In this document: positions 32,474 through 42,939 of the stretch, in pieces
Layout: the number at the start of each line of letters is the position of its first letter
Position numbering within the stretch: position 1 is the first letter of the stretch
DNA from: Roseivirga sp.
GTDB lineage: Bacteria; Bacteroidota; Bacteroidia; Cytophagales; Cyclobacteriaceae
Direction of reading: 5' to 3'
DNA length: 64,000 bases
NCBI GenBank assembly: GCA_029262895.1
Contig: JAJCYM010000015.1
Location: forward strand, 1 to 64,000
The notes under the pieces: generated by a model
The model's input: only the letters and a program-made list of their open reading frames with translations
Told to the model about the DNA's origin: nothing
Database searches by the model: none
Program-made: the position numbers and the translations under genes

Positions 32474-32794
32474 ATGAAGCGTATTTCTTATTTAATTGTC
32501 ATGGTCGCTGGGCTGTTTATTGTAGCCTGTGGAGATGGTGATGAATCTCCAGACCCATGTGCCCTATTAATTGAAGTTTCCATTGAAACAACTGGATCTG
32601 AAGCCGCCAGCGGAACAGGCACCGCTATTATTACTGCTGGTGGAGGGAATGGAGGATTGACTTACTCTTTAAATCAAGGTGCTGCGCAGGCAGGCCTTAC
32701 TTTTAGCAACCTTGAGGCAGGGCAATATTCGCTCGTTGTGGAAGACAGAGTCGGTTGTACTCGAACAATCACCTTTAATATAAACGAGATTTAG
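32474..32794 (+). CDS. Small lipoprotein with a SprB-like repeat
   Basis: Lipobox MVAGLFIVACG; GGNGGLTYSLNQG..FSNLEAGQYSLVVEDRVGCTRTITFNI. Confidence 0.75.
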   Translation: MKRISYLIVMVAGLFIVACGDGDESPDPCALLIEVSIETTGSEAASGTGTAIITAGGGNGGLTYSLNQGAAQAGLTFSNLEAGQYSLVVEDRVGCTRTITFNINEI

Positions 32795-32800
32795 GCGATC

Positions 32801-33913
32801 TTATCGCTTTACTTTATTAAACCACTTGCCCATCACCTGCTCAGCCTCTTTATTTTGGGGTGTAAAATCGGTGTTTAGTGCTGAGGGATTTCTTCGAGAA
32901 CGACTTCGGTTCGGATACCACTTCCAGAAGTGAAATCCGGCCAGCCAGGGTTGGTCCCATACTTCTGAAAATAATGCTTCATACAAATGTGCCTGTGTCT
33001 CTTCAGAGTGGATTGCTTTGGCTGCTTCGGGACTTAACCTCTCAGGCCATTTCCATGGTTCTATTCCGGAATCCTTAGTACTCTTATAGCCTACTTCGGT
33101 AAACAGAATTGGCTTTTCGTACTTGTTGGAAAACCGGGAGAGCTCTTCAATTGGTTTCTTCCAGCCCTCTTTTATTTGCTCGAGTGTTGGGTTCTCTTGA
33201 TCGACCAGTGGGAAGTAGGCTTGTATACCGATATAGTCGAGTTCATCCCAGAAAGAAATGTCTTTGTATTCCTCGCTAAAGTTGGCGGCATAGGTAAGTG
33301 GTCCTGAATATACGTTTCGGATTTGGGCTATTAACTTTCGCCAATCTGAGTCTCGCTCAATGCAGGTTTGATGTAGCTCCGTACCTATACACAACATTTC
33401 TATACCTACTTCCTCCGCCAGTTTAGCATAGGGGAGAATGAAATCGGAATATTCTTCAAACCACTTTTTCCAGTCTTCTTCGGATTTCATTTTGATTTCT
33501 CCCCGCCATTTCCCTGAACTATCGTTCAACCAGATATGAGGTTTAAGAATTGTTTGAATGCCCGCGGCTTTGGCCTTGCTGGCTGTGATCCGTACACCCT
33601 CATCCCGTTCGCCCCACCACGTCTGATTGGTCTTGGATTCAAAGTCTCTGATGGTGTTGATTTCTGGGTTGTCATGACCATTCTGCCATCCAAAAGGTGT
33701 TTGAGAGATCCAGTTAATATTATGGTCGTTTAGTGTCTCAAATTCCGGCCCTGAAATTTCGTTTGGCCCAGCCACCCAGCACACACCTCTGTGTTTATCG
33801 GCCATGGGAATTTTTACGATGGACCGTTGGTTTTTGGTAGGTGCAAATATCAAAGCTATTCCCAAGACAAGAAGTAAGGGAATGATGGTAACAGCAAGCT
33901 TTGATTTACTCAT
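32801..33913 (-). CDS. Glycoside hydrolase, GH113-like (TIM barrel)
   Basis: RGVCWVAGPNEIS, GIQTILKPHIWL, EMLCIGTELHQT, LDYIGIQAYFPL, KPILFTEVGYKS. Confidence 0.85.
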   Translation of the reverse strand: MSKSKLAVTIIPLLLVLGIALIFAPTKNQRSIVKIPMADKHRGVCWVAGPNEISGPEFETLNDHNINWISQTPFGWQNGHDNPEINTIRDFESKTNQTWWGERDEGVRITASKAKAAGIQTILKPHIWLNDSSGKWRGEIKMKSEEDWKKWFEEYSDFILPYAKLAEEVGIEMLCIGTELHQTCIERDSDWRKLIAQIRNVYSGPLTYAANFSEEYKDISFWDELDYIGIQAYFPLVDQENPTLEQIKEGWKKPIEELSRFSNKYEKPILFTEVGYKSTKDSGIEPWKWPERLSPEAAKAIHSEETQAHLYEALFSEVWDQPWLAGFHFWKWYPNRSRSRRNPSALNTDFTPQNKEAEQVMGKWFNKVKR

Positions 33914-34653
33914 TCAGCAAGTAGATCCATTTGGAACACAGAAGCAATATTTTGGACCAAGTGATCCTCAACTTCTGTCAGGTCTACGTCACGGCCGAGT
34001 TCTTTGTTCATAGAAGTGACAGCTTTGTCGTCAATTCCACACGGAATGATATGGTCAAAATAGGAGAGGTCTGTATTAACATTGAGCGCAAGACCATGCA
34101 TGGTGACCCAGCGACTTAATTTTACTCCCATAGCACATATTTTCCTGGGGTTTGGAGCTCCGGGCTCAAAACCTACCCAAACTCCGGTGAGTCCTTCTAT
34201 CCTTCCGGCAGAGATGCCATACTCGCCCATAGTGAGTATGACTGCCTCTTCGAGCAGTCTTAAATATTTATCAATGTCCGTGAAGAAGTTTTCTAAATCC
34301 AGAATTGGATAAGACACAACTTGCCCTGGCCCATGATATGTAATATCACCGCCTCGGTTTATTTTGTAAAAGGTAGCTTGATGATCCTTCAACCCTTGGT
34401 CATCCAAGAGCAGATTTTCTATGGACCCACTTTTTCCTAAAGTATAAACATGAGGATGTTTGCATAGAATAAGGAAGTTGTCAGTCAGACTTTGCTCAGA
34501 AGGATGTTCTTTTTTTCTGTTATCAATTTTAAGATCAATAATGTTCTTAAAAACTGATTCCTGATAATCCCACGCTTCTTTGTAATCGACTTCACCAAGT
34601 CGAACAAGCTTTACTTTCTTATTTATGCTAGAATTCATGCCATACACACACAA
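33910..34653 (-). CDS. lipB: Lipoyl(octanoyl) transferase
   Basis: YKINRGGDITYHGPGQVVSYPILDL, GVKLSRWVTMHGLALNVNTDLSYFDHIIPCGI. Confidence 0.96.
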   Translation of the reverse strand: MCVYGMNSSINKKVKLVRLGEVDYKEAWDYQESVFKNIIDLKIDNRKKEHPSEQSLTDNFLILCKHPHVYTLGKSGSIENLLLDDQGLKDHQATFYKINRGGDITYHGPGQVVSYPILDLENFFTDIDKYLRLLEEAVILTMGEYGISAGRIEGLTGVWVGFEPGAPNPRKICAMGVKLSRWVTMHGLALNVNTDLSYFDHIIPCGIDDKAVTSMNKELGRDVDLTEVEDHLVQNIASVFQMDLLAE

Positions 34654-34672
34654 TGCTCAGCTTCACACACTT

Positions 34673-34885
34673 TTAAGCTGACATCTGACTATTCTTGACT
34701 TCGTCAACAGACAAAACACGAACATATTTTGTGATTTGTCGGTTGGCTTTTCTCAAAGCAGATGTATGATTGCGTGCTAGAAACTCCTTTTTAACTACAC
34801 CCTGATCTTTTAGGTTCAAAAATGTAGCCTCAAAATTTTTCATATTCTTTTTTCCAGCCATATGCAATGATATGTTATGGTACAT
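34673..34885 (-). CDS. Hypothetical small protein
   Basis: 70 aa, overlaps the manA stop by 11 bp and lies in the same operon direction. Confidence 0.55.
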   Translation of the reverse strand: MYHNISLHMAGKKNMKNFEATFLNLKDQGVVKKEFLARNHTSALRKANRQITKYVRVLSVDEVKNSQMSA

Positions 34886-35861
34886 AGGTTTCCAACAATT
34901 TCACTTCAAAATTGGTTTGAATACTTATGTTTTTTATTATTCGTGGCAATAAAATTGCACTTCCCATACAAATTTTTGCACTTGACCCCGCGTAGGCGAT
35001 TTCTCCTTCTCCACCGACACAAATATATATGACAAAAGAGTCCAGATTTTCATGATCTCTTTTCAGTTCAGTTGTGCAGTGTAAATAATTGGTTTCGAAA
35101 TACGCTGATTGAGCAAGCTGAACAGCTTCATTTATTACAGCTTTGGATGGCTTTTTATCATCGGTGAATGACTTATAATCTATGGCATCTATAGCCTCTT
35201 CGGTATGAAGCTGACGTTTGTTGCCCTGATCGTCTTTTCGATCGAAATCATGGATGCGATAGGTGACATCTGAGGTTTGCTGAATCTCTGCCAACAACAG
35301 TCCCTTACCAATGGTGTGGACTCTGCCGGCAGGAATAAAAAAAGTATCTCCTTCTTGAGCTTCCTGCTTGTTCAAAATATTTAAAAGAGTATCATTTTCA
35401 AGGTGGGCTATATAGTCCTCTTTTGTAATCGGTTGATTGAATCCGTTGATCAAATGAGAGCCCTGGTCAGCTTGAAAAATATACCACATCTCGGTTTTCC
35501 CCAGAGAATTATGTCTGGCCTTTGCCAATTCATCATTAGGGTGAACTTGGATAGACAAATCCTGTGCGGCATCAATGAATTTGATTAAAAGAGGAAACTC
35601 ATTTCCGAATTGTTCATAAACCTGATTCCCCACCAAATCTCCTTTATAGAGTTCGATTAATTCAGGCAGGGTTTTACCAGCCAAAGTACCATCAGATACT
35701 TTGGAAAGATCTCCCTTGACACCACTTATTTCCCAGGTCTCTCCACAATTGCTCAAAGGGGAAAAATCTTTGCCCAGAATATCTTTGATTTTAGTGCCTC
35801 CCCAAAGTTTTTCTTTGAAGATAGTATCAAACTTCAGGGGATATAGATTTGGGTTGCTCAT
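34875..35861 (-). CDS. manA: Mannose-6-phosphate isomerase, class I
   Basis: [66 protein letters not shown]. Confidence 0.95.
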   Translation of the reverse strand: MSNPNLYPLKFDTIFKEKLWGGTKIKDILGKDFSPLSNCGETWEISGVKGDLSKVSDGTLAGKTLPELIELYKGDLVGNQVYEQFGNEFPLLIKFIDAAQDLSIQVHPNDELAKARHNSLGKTEMWYIFQADQGSHLINGFNQPITKEDYIAHLENDTLLNILNKQEAQEGDTFFIPAGRVHTIGKGLLLAEIQQTSDVTYRIHDFDRKDDQGNKRQLHTEEAIDAIDYKSFTDDKKPSKAVINEAVQLAQSAYFETNYLHCTTELKRDHENLDSFVIYICVGGEGEIAYAGSSAKICMGSAILLPRIIKNISIQTNFEVKLLETYVP

Positions 35862-37516
35862 TCAGTTTTTCGCATTGTTTTAAATGTATTGATCAATCCG
35901 TTGGTGGATGAATCGTGTGTTTGGACTTGCGCTGTTCCATCAAGTTCAGGGAGAATTCGCGAAGCCAGAACTTTACCGAGTTCAACTCCCCATTGATCAA
36001 AGCTAAAGACGTTCCAAAGTACACCCTGAACAAATATTTTGTGTTCGTACATGGCAATTAAACTACCAAGAACTTTAGGCGTCAGTTGCTTAAAGAGAAT
36101 GGAATTGGTTGGCTTGTTTCCGGCAAAGGTCTTGAATGGAAGCAGGCGTTCAACTTCTTCCGGAGATATATCGGTGGCGGCTAATTCTGCTCTGACCTCT
36201 TGCGCTGTTTTGCCATTCATCAGGGCCTCCGTCTGAGCAAAGAAGTTGGAAAGTAATTTTTTATGATGATCTCCAATATCATTGTGACTAAGGGCAGGAG
36301 CTAAAAAGTCACAAGGGATGAATTTTGTTCCTTGGTGTATTAACTGATAAAAAGCATGTTGTCCGTTAGTACCTGATTCACCCCAAACGATTGGCCCGGT
36401 TTGGTAGTTGACTTTGTTGCCTTTCCGGTCCACAGACTTGCCATTGCTCTCCATGTCGGCCTGCTGAAGATAGGCTGCAAAGCGGTGCAGGTACTGATCA
36501 TAAGGCAGGATAGCTATGGATTCTGCTCCCCAGAAATTGTTATACCAAACACCAAGCAAGGCCAGGATTACAGGGATGTTGGATTCAAAGGAGCTTTGTC
36601 TGAAATGCTCATCCATCTCAAAGGCTCCATCAAGTAGGTGATCAAAATTTTCATAGCCTATGGTGCAGGCAATGGATAGGCCTATCGATGACCAAAGAGA
36701 ATATCGACCGCCAACCCAGTCCCAAAAAACAAATACATTGTTGGGGTCAATGCCAAAGGCTTCCGCAGCAGTCTTGTTGGTGGATATGGCTACAAAATGT
36801 TTTGCAATATCACTTTCCATGCCTCCATTAGCCAGGAACCAATCGCGCGCAGTATGGGCGTTTGTCATGGTCTCCTGGGTGGTGAAAGTCTTAGAGGCAA
36901 CCATAAATAGAGTTTCCTCTGGATTAACTTTCTTCAATGTTTCAGCAATGTGAGTGCCATCAACATTGGAAACAAAGAAGGTTGAAATGTGGCTGGTGTT
37001 GTATGGTGCCAGTGCTTCAGTGACCATCACCGGTCCTAAATCTGAGCCACCAATACCAATGTTCACTATATATTTTACTGGCTTTCCTGTATACCCCTTC
37101 CAATTCCCTGACCTTACATCTTCTGAGAAGCGCTGCATCTTGGCCAGACTTTCTCTGACTTTGGGCATCACATCTTCACCATTCACAAGCACAGGATCAT
37201 TACCTCTATTTCTAAGTGCCGTGTGCATAACAGCCCTGCCCTCGGTTTCATTAATAGGCTGCCCCGCAAATAAATTCTCAATAGCCTCGGTAAGGCCGCT
37301 TTCCTGAGCCAGGTTTAGTAGCAAACCCATAGCCTCATCATCAAGGATGTTCTTAGAATAGTCTACAAGGATATCATTGAATTGAGTGGAGTATTTGATG
37401 AACCTGTCTGGGTCTTCAGAGAAAAGCTCCCTCATATGTTTGCCCTCCATTTGATGGGCTTTCACTTCAAGTGCTTTCCAGGATTGTGTTTCTGTTGGAT
37501 TTGTTTTTGGGAGCAT
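35858..37516 (-). CDS. pgi: Glucose-6-phosphate isomerase
   Basis: [60 protein letters not shown]. Confidence 0.98.
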   Translation of the reverse strand: MLPKTNPTETQSWKALEVKAHQMEGKHMRELFSEDPDRFIKYSTQFNDILVDYSKNILDDEAMGLLLNLAQESGLTEAIENLFAGQPINETEGRAVMHTALRNRGNDPVLVNGEDVMPKVRESLAKMQRFSEDVRSGNWKGYTGKPVKYIVNIGIGGSDLGPVMVTEALAPYNTSHISTFFVSNVDGTHIAETLKKVNPEETLFMVASKTFTTQETMTNAHTARDWFLANGGMESDIAKHFVAISTNKTAAEAFGIDPNNVFVFWDWVGGRYSLWSSIGLSIACTIGYENFDHLLDGAFEMDEHFRQSSFESNIPVILALLGVWYNNFWGAESIAILPYDQYLHRFAAYLQQADMESNGKSVDRKGNKVNYQTGPIVWGESGTNGQHAFYQLIHQGTKFIPCDFLAPALSHNDIGDHHKKLLSNFFAQTEALMNGKTAQEVRAELAATDISPEEVERLLPFKTFAGNKPTNSILFKQLTPKVLGSLIAMYEHKIFVQGVLWNVFSFDQWGVELGKVLASRILPELDGTAQVQTHDSSTNGLINTFKTMRKTE

Positions 37517-37586
37517 TTTGTAATAGCAATAGCCGACAAGTTAGTAGATTTTAATCCTTAAATTGATATGGAATGCGGTATAATAC

Positions 37587-37931
37587 ATGAAAAAGAAAGG
37601 CAAGGAAGGTGAAGATTTGGCCTGTGAATATCTAATGAATAAGGGTTATGAATTGCTTCATCGCAATTACCGCTATAAGCGAGGAGAGGTGGATATCATT
37701 GTTAAAAAGAATGACCGAATTTGCTTTGTTGAGGTAAAAATGAGAAGTCGTTCGGACTATGGATTGCCTGAAACATTTGTAAATGCAAAACAGCAAAAAC
37801 TAATATTGGCTGCGGCAGATAACTACATTCACGAAATGGATTGGCATAATGACGTTCGCTTTGATGTAATCGCAATTCAAGCGGATAAAGACAACTTTGA
37901 ACTAGTGCATTTTGAGGACGCCTTTTATTAG
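37587..37931 (+). CDS. YraN family endonuclease-like protein
   Basis: KGKEGEDLACEYLMNKGYELLHRNYRYKRGEVDIIVKKNDRICFVEVKMR. Confidence 0.93.
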   Translation: MKKKGKEGEDLACEYLMNKGYELLHRNYRYKRGEVDIIVKKNDRICFVEVKMRSRSDYGLPETFVNAKQQKLILAAADNYIHEMDWHNDVRFDVIAIQADKDNFELVHFEDAFY

Positions 37932-38740
37932 CGACCTGAACGTATTTTGGGAGAGGTATAAATAGGGTTGCCTCGTGAATCCCATTCCTTTCTGATGTAA
38001 GGTTGCGATTTGTCGAAGGCATCTTTTGGGTACTGAATTTCTCGTTTTATCGTGGTTCTGGCCGCATCATAATACTCTTCCCAAATGCCTATGCGCTGAT
38101 TATATTGGTATTGTCCTTTCACTGCCATTTTACCATTCTTGAAGAACTGATAATAGGGACCCTCTTTTATATCATATTGAATGGGAATAACCTCCTGCAC
38201 CTTAGTCTTTTTTTCCAGATCATAGTAGGAAATGTCTGAGTCTCTGTACCAGCCTTGATGATAGTGCTCTTTGTTGAGTAGTTTGTCTTTTGCATCTAGA
38301 TACAGCCATCGCTCATGCTTGGTACCGTAAAAGAAAAATCCTTCCTGAACCAGGACACCATCTATGAATTTTTTGTATGGGCCATGTAGGACAAATTCCA
38401 TGGCGGCAGCTGTAGGTTTGACCCCTCTAACCCTGTTCCTTTGTCTATCAACAATATAGATACTCTGTACATACTTATTGACTTTGGTGGGTTCTTTGAA
38501 GTAGTAGAATTCCTCAATTTCCACCTTGTTTCTGGTCACATTTCTGGTGAAGCTGGGCTTGACTTTCACACCATAAAAGACATTTTTTTTCGCTTTGATA
38601 GGGGCAGCTTCGATTTTTTCATCAAGCTTTTTTTCGAGAGTCAGATCGGGCTTTTTGAGGGTGTCCTGTACGGTTTTCTCCTCAGTTTGAGAGAATCCAA
38701 GTCTGGGTAAAAGCAGTAAAAGAAAAAAAAGCCTCTTCAT
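37928..38740 (-). CDS. Secreted protein with MORN/YwqK-like repeats
   Basis: Signal peptide; GPYKKFIDGVLVQEGFFFYGTKHERW, GPYYQFFKNGKMAVKGQYQYNQRIGIWEEYY. Confidence 0.75.
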   Translation of the reverse strand: MKRLFFLLLLLPRLGFSQTEEKTVQDTLKKPDLTLEKKLDEKIEAAPIKAKKNVFYGVKVKPSFTRNVTRNKVEIEEFYYFKEPTKVNKYVQSIYIVDRQRNRVRGVKPTAAAMEFVLHGPYKKFIDGVLVQEGFFFYGTKHERWLYLDAKDKLLNKEHYHQGWYRDSDISYYDLEKKTKVQEVIPIQYDIKEGPYYQFFKNGKMAVKGQYQYNQRIGIWEEYYDAARTTIKREIQYPKDAFDKSQPYIRKEWDSRGNPIYTSPKIRSGR

Positions 38741-38788
38741 TTCGTCAAAAATAACGAAAAAAGAAGCTTAAAATTTTAAGTCTGAAAA

Positions 38789-38905
38789 TTACTTCTGGGA
38801 CTTGATTTTTTTGCTGCCTGAGTAAGACAGCAATACGTCTTTAATTGACACTTTGGTGCTAGGTTTAGATGTCTGGGTGTTTTGGGTGTTAGTCTTGTGC
38901 ATCAT
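38789..38905 (-). CDS. Possible very small protein (38 aa)
   Basis: MMHKTNTQNTQTSKPSTKVSIKDVLLSYSGSKKIKSQK, below the ORF-track length cut-off. Confidence 0.35.
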   Translation of the reverse strand: MMHKTNTQNTQTSKPSTKVSIKDVLLSYSGSKKIKSQK

Positions 38906-39025
38906 TAAAGCCGTTGATTAATTGTTATACACGATGGACAAAGTCAACCCTACTCAACCGCATTAATTTTTTGAACGGATCTATAAAACTGTGGATCCCT
39001 TGGATTCTTACGGGAATGATATTGT

Positions 39026-39970
39026 CTAGCGATGTGCCAAGACAAAGGAGGCAATCATGATATCCTGTGTGGCAATTCCGGTCAAATCAGCTACTGTTAT
39101 GGCATCTGGGCTCCTGTCCACCGACTTGCTGATCAACTCACCTATTTCAACGAGGCTACTTTCCTCAATAAGCCCGTCTTTAAGTGCGTGGTACACCTCA
39201 CCATGGTCAATGCATTGTTCCTTGCTATCACAAGCAATTAGATCAGCTTTTGCCAAGAGGTCAGAAGACAATTCTCTTTTGCCAGGGGCATCGGCTCCCA
39301 TAGCAGTAATATGCGTTCCGGGATTTATGTCCTCCGCACTTAGAAGGGCCTCTTGAGATGCCGTGGTGGTGACAATAAGGTTGCAGCTTTGTGCAACTTC
39401 AGCCGAGCTGTCACATGAATTGACATCGAAACCCTTTTCTATCATCTCTTCGCAAAATTGAGCCAATTTTTCGGAGGATCGACCATAGGCGTAAACGGTC
39501 TTACAGTCGGTGACCCAACTTAATAACTCTAATTGCATTCTTGCCTGGATACCTGTACCTATAATGCCAATGGCTTTAATCACTTTTGGAGCCAAATGTT
39601 TGGACACTACCGCACCGGCCAGGGCAGTTCTTAATTCAGTCAGGTAGCCTTCGTCTTGGAGCATACATTCAGACTCACCTGTTTTAGCATTAAAGACCAA
39701 CATCATTCCGTTGTTATTCGGCAAACCCTGAAGCTGATTCTGATAAAACCCGGAAGCAATTTTGATCACGTAGTAGGGGTTTCCCTTGATAAATCCATAT
39801 TTGATATGGACATCTCCAGGAGGGTCTGTGAAACCTAAATGGCCGACAGGAGGTACAGTAGCCGAGCCATCAGAAAGGGCGATAAAGGCACTTTCAATGC
39901 ATTGAATTAATTCCTCCTTTGAGGCCGCTGTAACTATGTCTTCTATTTGGCTTAGATTCAACAATTTCAT
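39026..39970 (-). CDS. Ornithine cyclodeaminase/mu-crystallin family protein
   Basis: GIIGTGIQARMQLELL, TTTASQEALL, GTHITAMGADAPGKREL; the MKLLNLSQIEDIV start at 39970 is preferred over 40012. Confidence 0.92.
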   Translation of the reverse strand: MKLLNLSQIEDIVTAASKEELIQCIESAFIALSDGSATVPPVGHLGFTDPPGDVHIKYGFIKGNPYYVIKIASGFYQNQLQGLPNNNGMMLVFNAKTGESECMLQDEGYLTELRTALAGAVVSKHLAPKVIKAIGIIGTGIQARMQLELLSWVTDCKTVYAYGRSSEKLAQFCEEMIEKGFDVNSCDSSAEVAQSCNLIVTTTASQEALLSAEDINPGTHITAMGADAPGKRELSSDLLAKADLIACDSKEQCIDHGEVYHALKDGLIEESSLVEIGELISKSVDRSPDAITVADLTGIATQDIMIASFVLAHR

Positions 39971-40920
39971 ATCAATTCTTTGAGTTTGGCTGTTGTAATA
40001 TTGGCCCCGCAAATAATGATTACCACGGTTTTATTCAGATAGTCTGAGGCATTGTTCATAAAGCCTGAGAGTGCAACAGCCGCAGCACCCTCAATTACCT
40101 TATGGTGTTTGTCCATGATGTACTTAATACCTTTGGCAATGTCCGCTTCTTCTACCAGTTCATAGTGATCTATTAGGTTTTTGCAAAGCTCAAAAGTCAC
40201 GGAATCTTCTTCCAATCCTCCTGCAGAACCATCAGAAAGCGTATTTTGATATTCATCTAAAACCACCACACTGCCTTTCTGAACACTCAAGTACATTTCA
40301 GGGGAGTTGGAAGGCAAGCAGCCTATCACCTGAGTATCAGGGCTTACCTGTTTAAACCATGAGGCAACTCCTGACATCATACCGCCACCACCAACACAGC
40401 CAAAAACTGCATCGATATCATCTAATCGTGAAGTGATTTCTGACCCAATGGTTCCCTGACCGGCAATTACATCCAGGTCATTATAAGGTGAAACCCAAAT
40501 TTGGTTTTGATCAACTGCTACTTCTTTGGCATGTAGTTCTGCGGTCAGTGGGTCATTACCATAAAACTCCAGAGTAGCATCATAGTATTTTAGTGCCTCT
40601 ACCTTTGATGGTTCCGCATTGGTAGGCAGAAAAATGGTGCCTTTGGCACCCGCTATGGTTAAAGCCCTGGCAAAGCCCTGAGCATGATTGCCTGTTGAGG
40701 CGGTCACCAGTCCTCTATTCCGCTCGTCTTGGCTGAGTTTTAAAATTTTATTGAGCGCACCACGCGCCTTGAAAGAACCCGTGTACTGCTCACTTTCAAG
40801 CTTTAGATAAACTTTGCCCTTGTTTAAGGCACTTAAATAGGTTGAATAAAATAATGGCGTTTCAAGAATATTGGAATTTATTCTCTTGCCGGCCTCTAAA
40901 ATGTCCTGGTAAATGCTCAT
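39967..40920 (-). CDS. Threonine/serine dehydratase family PLP enzyme
   Basis: ESEQYTGSFKARGALNKI, TASTGNHAQGFARA, GCVGGGGMMSGVA. Confidence 0.93.
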   Translation of the reverse strand: MSIYQDILEAGKRINSNILETPLFYSTYLSALNKGKVYLKLESEQYTGSFKARGALNKILKLSQDERNRGLVTASTGNHAQGFARALTIAGAKGTIFLPTNAEPSKVEALKYYDATLEFYGNDPLTAELHAKEVAVDQNQIWVSPYNDLDVIAGQGTIGSEITSRLDDIDAVFGCVGGGGMMSGVASWFKQVSPDTQVIGCLPSNSPEMYLSVQKGSVVVLDEYQNTLSDGSAGGLEEDSVTFELCKNLIDHYELVEEADIAKGIKYIMDKHHKVIEGAAAVALSGFMNNASDYLNKTVVIIICGANITTAKLKELI

Positions 40921-40925
40921 TAGAA

Positions 40926-42038
40926 TTAAAGGTTAAACTTCTCTTTGATTGCCATGCTCATTTTTGTTAATCCTTCAATTAAGTATTCAGACCTTTCACC
41001 TATTCCGATTCTAATATAACCATCCATTCCATAGCAATCTCCGGGAACAATGAATACACTTTCTTGTTCTCTCAGCCAAGTCGAGAGCTTGGTAGAATTA
41101 ATATCAATATTATATTTCATAAATGCCATGCCTCCGGCTTTCGGAGGAATAAATTCAAACAAGTCTCCTTGTTGAGAAATCCATTGTTTGAGTGTGACTA
41201 AATTTTGATTGAGCATGTCACGGTTCCGTTTAAGAATACCGGGCCGGACTTGTGGTGATAAGGCAATTTCAGCTACATATTGACTGATGGTTCCCGTAGA
41301 AATAGAAGTGTAGTCGTGATAGGACCAGGCATTGTAGATGACCTCCTCGGGGCCGGCCAACCAACCGATTCGAATGCCGGGTAAAGCATAGGCCTTTGAC
41401 AAGCCCCCTGATACTACCACTTTGTCATAAACATGTTGAAAACTGGTTGATTCTTTATAATCCAATTCAGCACCGCGATATACTTCATCGGAATAAATCC
41501 AAACGTCAGCCGCCTTGGCCATGCTCGCAATCGCATCCATCTCGGCCTTGTTGAGTACATAACCTGTAGGGTTGTTTGGATTACAGACTGCAATCATTCT
41601 GGTCTTATCGCTAATCAACCCTTCCAATGCTTTAAGGTCGGGTGCCCATTTGTCTTCACTCCTCAGGTTAAATGCTATGGGGGTACAACCCATTTCTTCG
41701 ACAATACCCCAAAGCTGCATATAGTTCGGACACATTATTATGACCTCATCACCTTTATTCAGAAGGGTGCTCATGGCAATAAAGTTGGCTTCCGAGGAGC
41801 CATTGGTAACCAAAATGTTATCAGCATTGTACTGCTTGTACAGATTTGAAATCTGATCGCGCAAAGGGATGGCTCCATTAGTCTGTCCATAACCTAGTGT
41901 CAGTTGTTGCATTTCTTGCAACTGATCGGGCGTCAGCAGTTCCGCTAGTGAAAAGGGGTGAAAGCCGCTTTCGGTGAGATTATAGTCCACCGTATTTTCG
42001 TATAACGATTGAATTCGCTCCAACTCGAAGGTTCTCAT
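40926..42038 (-). CDS. Class I/II aminotransferase
   Basis: CNPNNPTGYVLNKAEMDAI, DVWIYSDEVYRGAE, VVSGGLSKAYALPGIRIGWLAG. Confidence 0.93.
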   Translation of the reverse strand: MRTFELERIQSLYENTVDYNLTESGFHPFSLAELLTPDQLQEMQQLTLGYGQTNGAIPLRDQISNLYKQYNADNILVTNGSSEANFIAMSTLLNKGDEVIIMCPNYMQLWGIVEEMGCTPIAFNLRSEDKWAPDLKALEGLISDKTRMIAVCNPNNPTGYVLNKAEMDAIASMAKAADVWIYSDEVYRGAELDYKESTSFQHVYDKVVVSGGLSKAYALPGIRIGWLAGPEEVIYNAWSYHDYTSISTGTISQYVAEIALSPQVRPGILKRNRDMLNQNLVTLKQWISQQGDLFEFIPPKAGGMAFMKYNIDINSTKLSTWLREQESVFIVPGDCYGMDGYIRIGIGERSEYLIEGLTKMSMAIKEKFNL

Positions 42039-42206
42039 ATCAATTTTTATTTAAATGATCGAATCGATCAGGGCATATAGCCATCGGCTATAAGAAGCAA
42101 TGACTTGTCAATCTCTTCCCTGATGTTAGAAAGTCATTGGGCCGGGAGGCCTCACTTCATCTAAAGCAAATATAGGCAGAATGGAGATTAACACAATCCG
42201 AAAACG

Positions 42207-42218
42207 AAATCCGGATTT
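42207..42218. promoter_or_regulatory. Palindrome AAATCCGGATTT (copy 1)
   Basis: Perfect 12-bp palindrome about 170 bp upstream of the aminotransferase gene. Confidence 0.3.
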
Positions 42219-42530
42219 ATAAATTTTTGGAGCTTGAACCAGCCTTATATTAGGTTTGAGTAACAGTTTTGATAATCTCAATAGGATTATTCCGTATCTC
42301 AATTGAAACTATCATTAAGAATGAACCGGGTAGAATGAATTTTTAAAGGAAGCAGAAGAAATCTAAGTAAGTAATTACGAATTATCTGATTTGAAAAAAC
42401 AAGTTATGGTCTTTGTCTGGTGATTTTCAATTTCAGTTTCTTTAATTAAAAATTATTACCTAATGTTGAATTCCACACACTGGATCAAGTAGAAGAATTT
42501 ACTATTTGTGAGTTACTCTATTGATATCCG

Positions 42531-42542
42531 AAATCCGGATTT
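42531..42542. promoter_or_regulatory. Palindrome AAATCCGGATTT (copy 2)
   Basis: Same 12-mer in the same 0.9 kb intergenic region. Confidence 0.3.
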
Positions 42543-42939
42543 GCAAGAATCTGGAATTAACAAAATGTTGTTCTTGATAAGAAAGGATTATACTTCTTAG
42601 GAGGCATTGATCAGTTCACATTGCAGGGTTCTTTTACGAAAGGATAAATGACATTTCTGTTTTTGACGATTACGTTACAGCGATTTTCTCGACATAATAC
42701 AGCACCAGGTGTTGATCATATGGCGAGTGATGGCTAGAGAAATCAAATTATTTCAGTGTTGAATTCGATATGCTTTTGATATCGTTTAACCAAAAAATGA
42801 ATGACTGACATAGCACTGTCAAGTTCAACACACTAACAAGGATCGAAATGGAATATGATTTATCTCGGAAATCTCTTAAGTCAGATAAAGGGCTCTTGAT
42901 TCTGGATAGGTTTTAAAATCTCGATCGTCAAAACAATGT

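Noticed and set aside
39026-40920. Assignment as a complete beta-hydroxyaspartate cycle cluster
   Set aside because: Only two enzyme families are compatible; the aldolase is absent from the window and the aminotransferase is of a different class.
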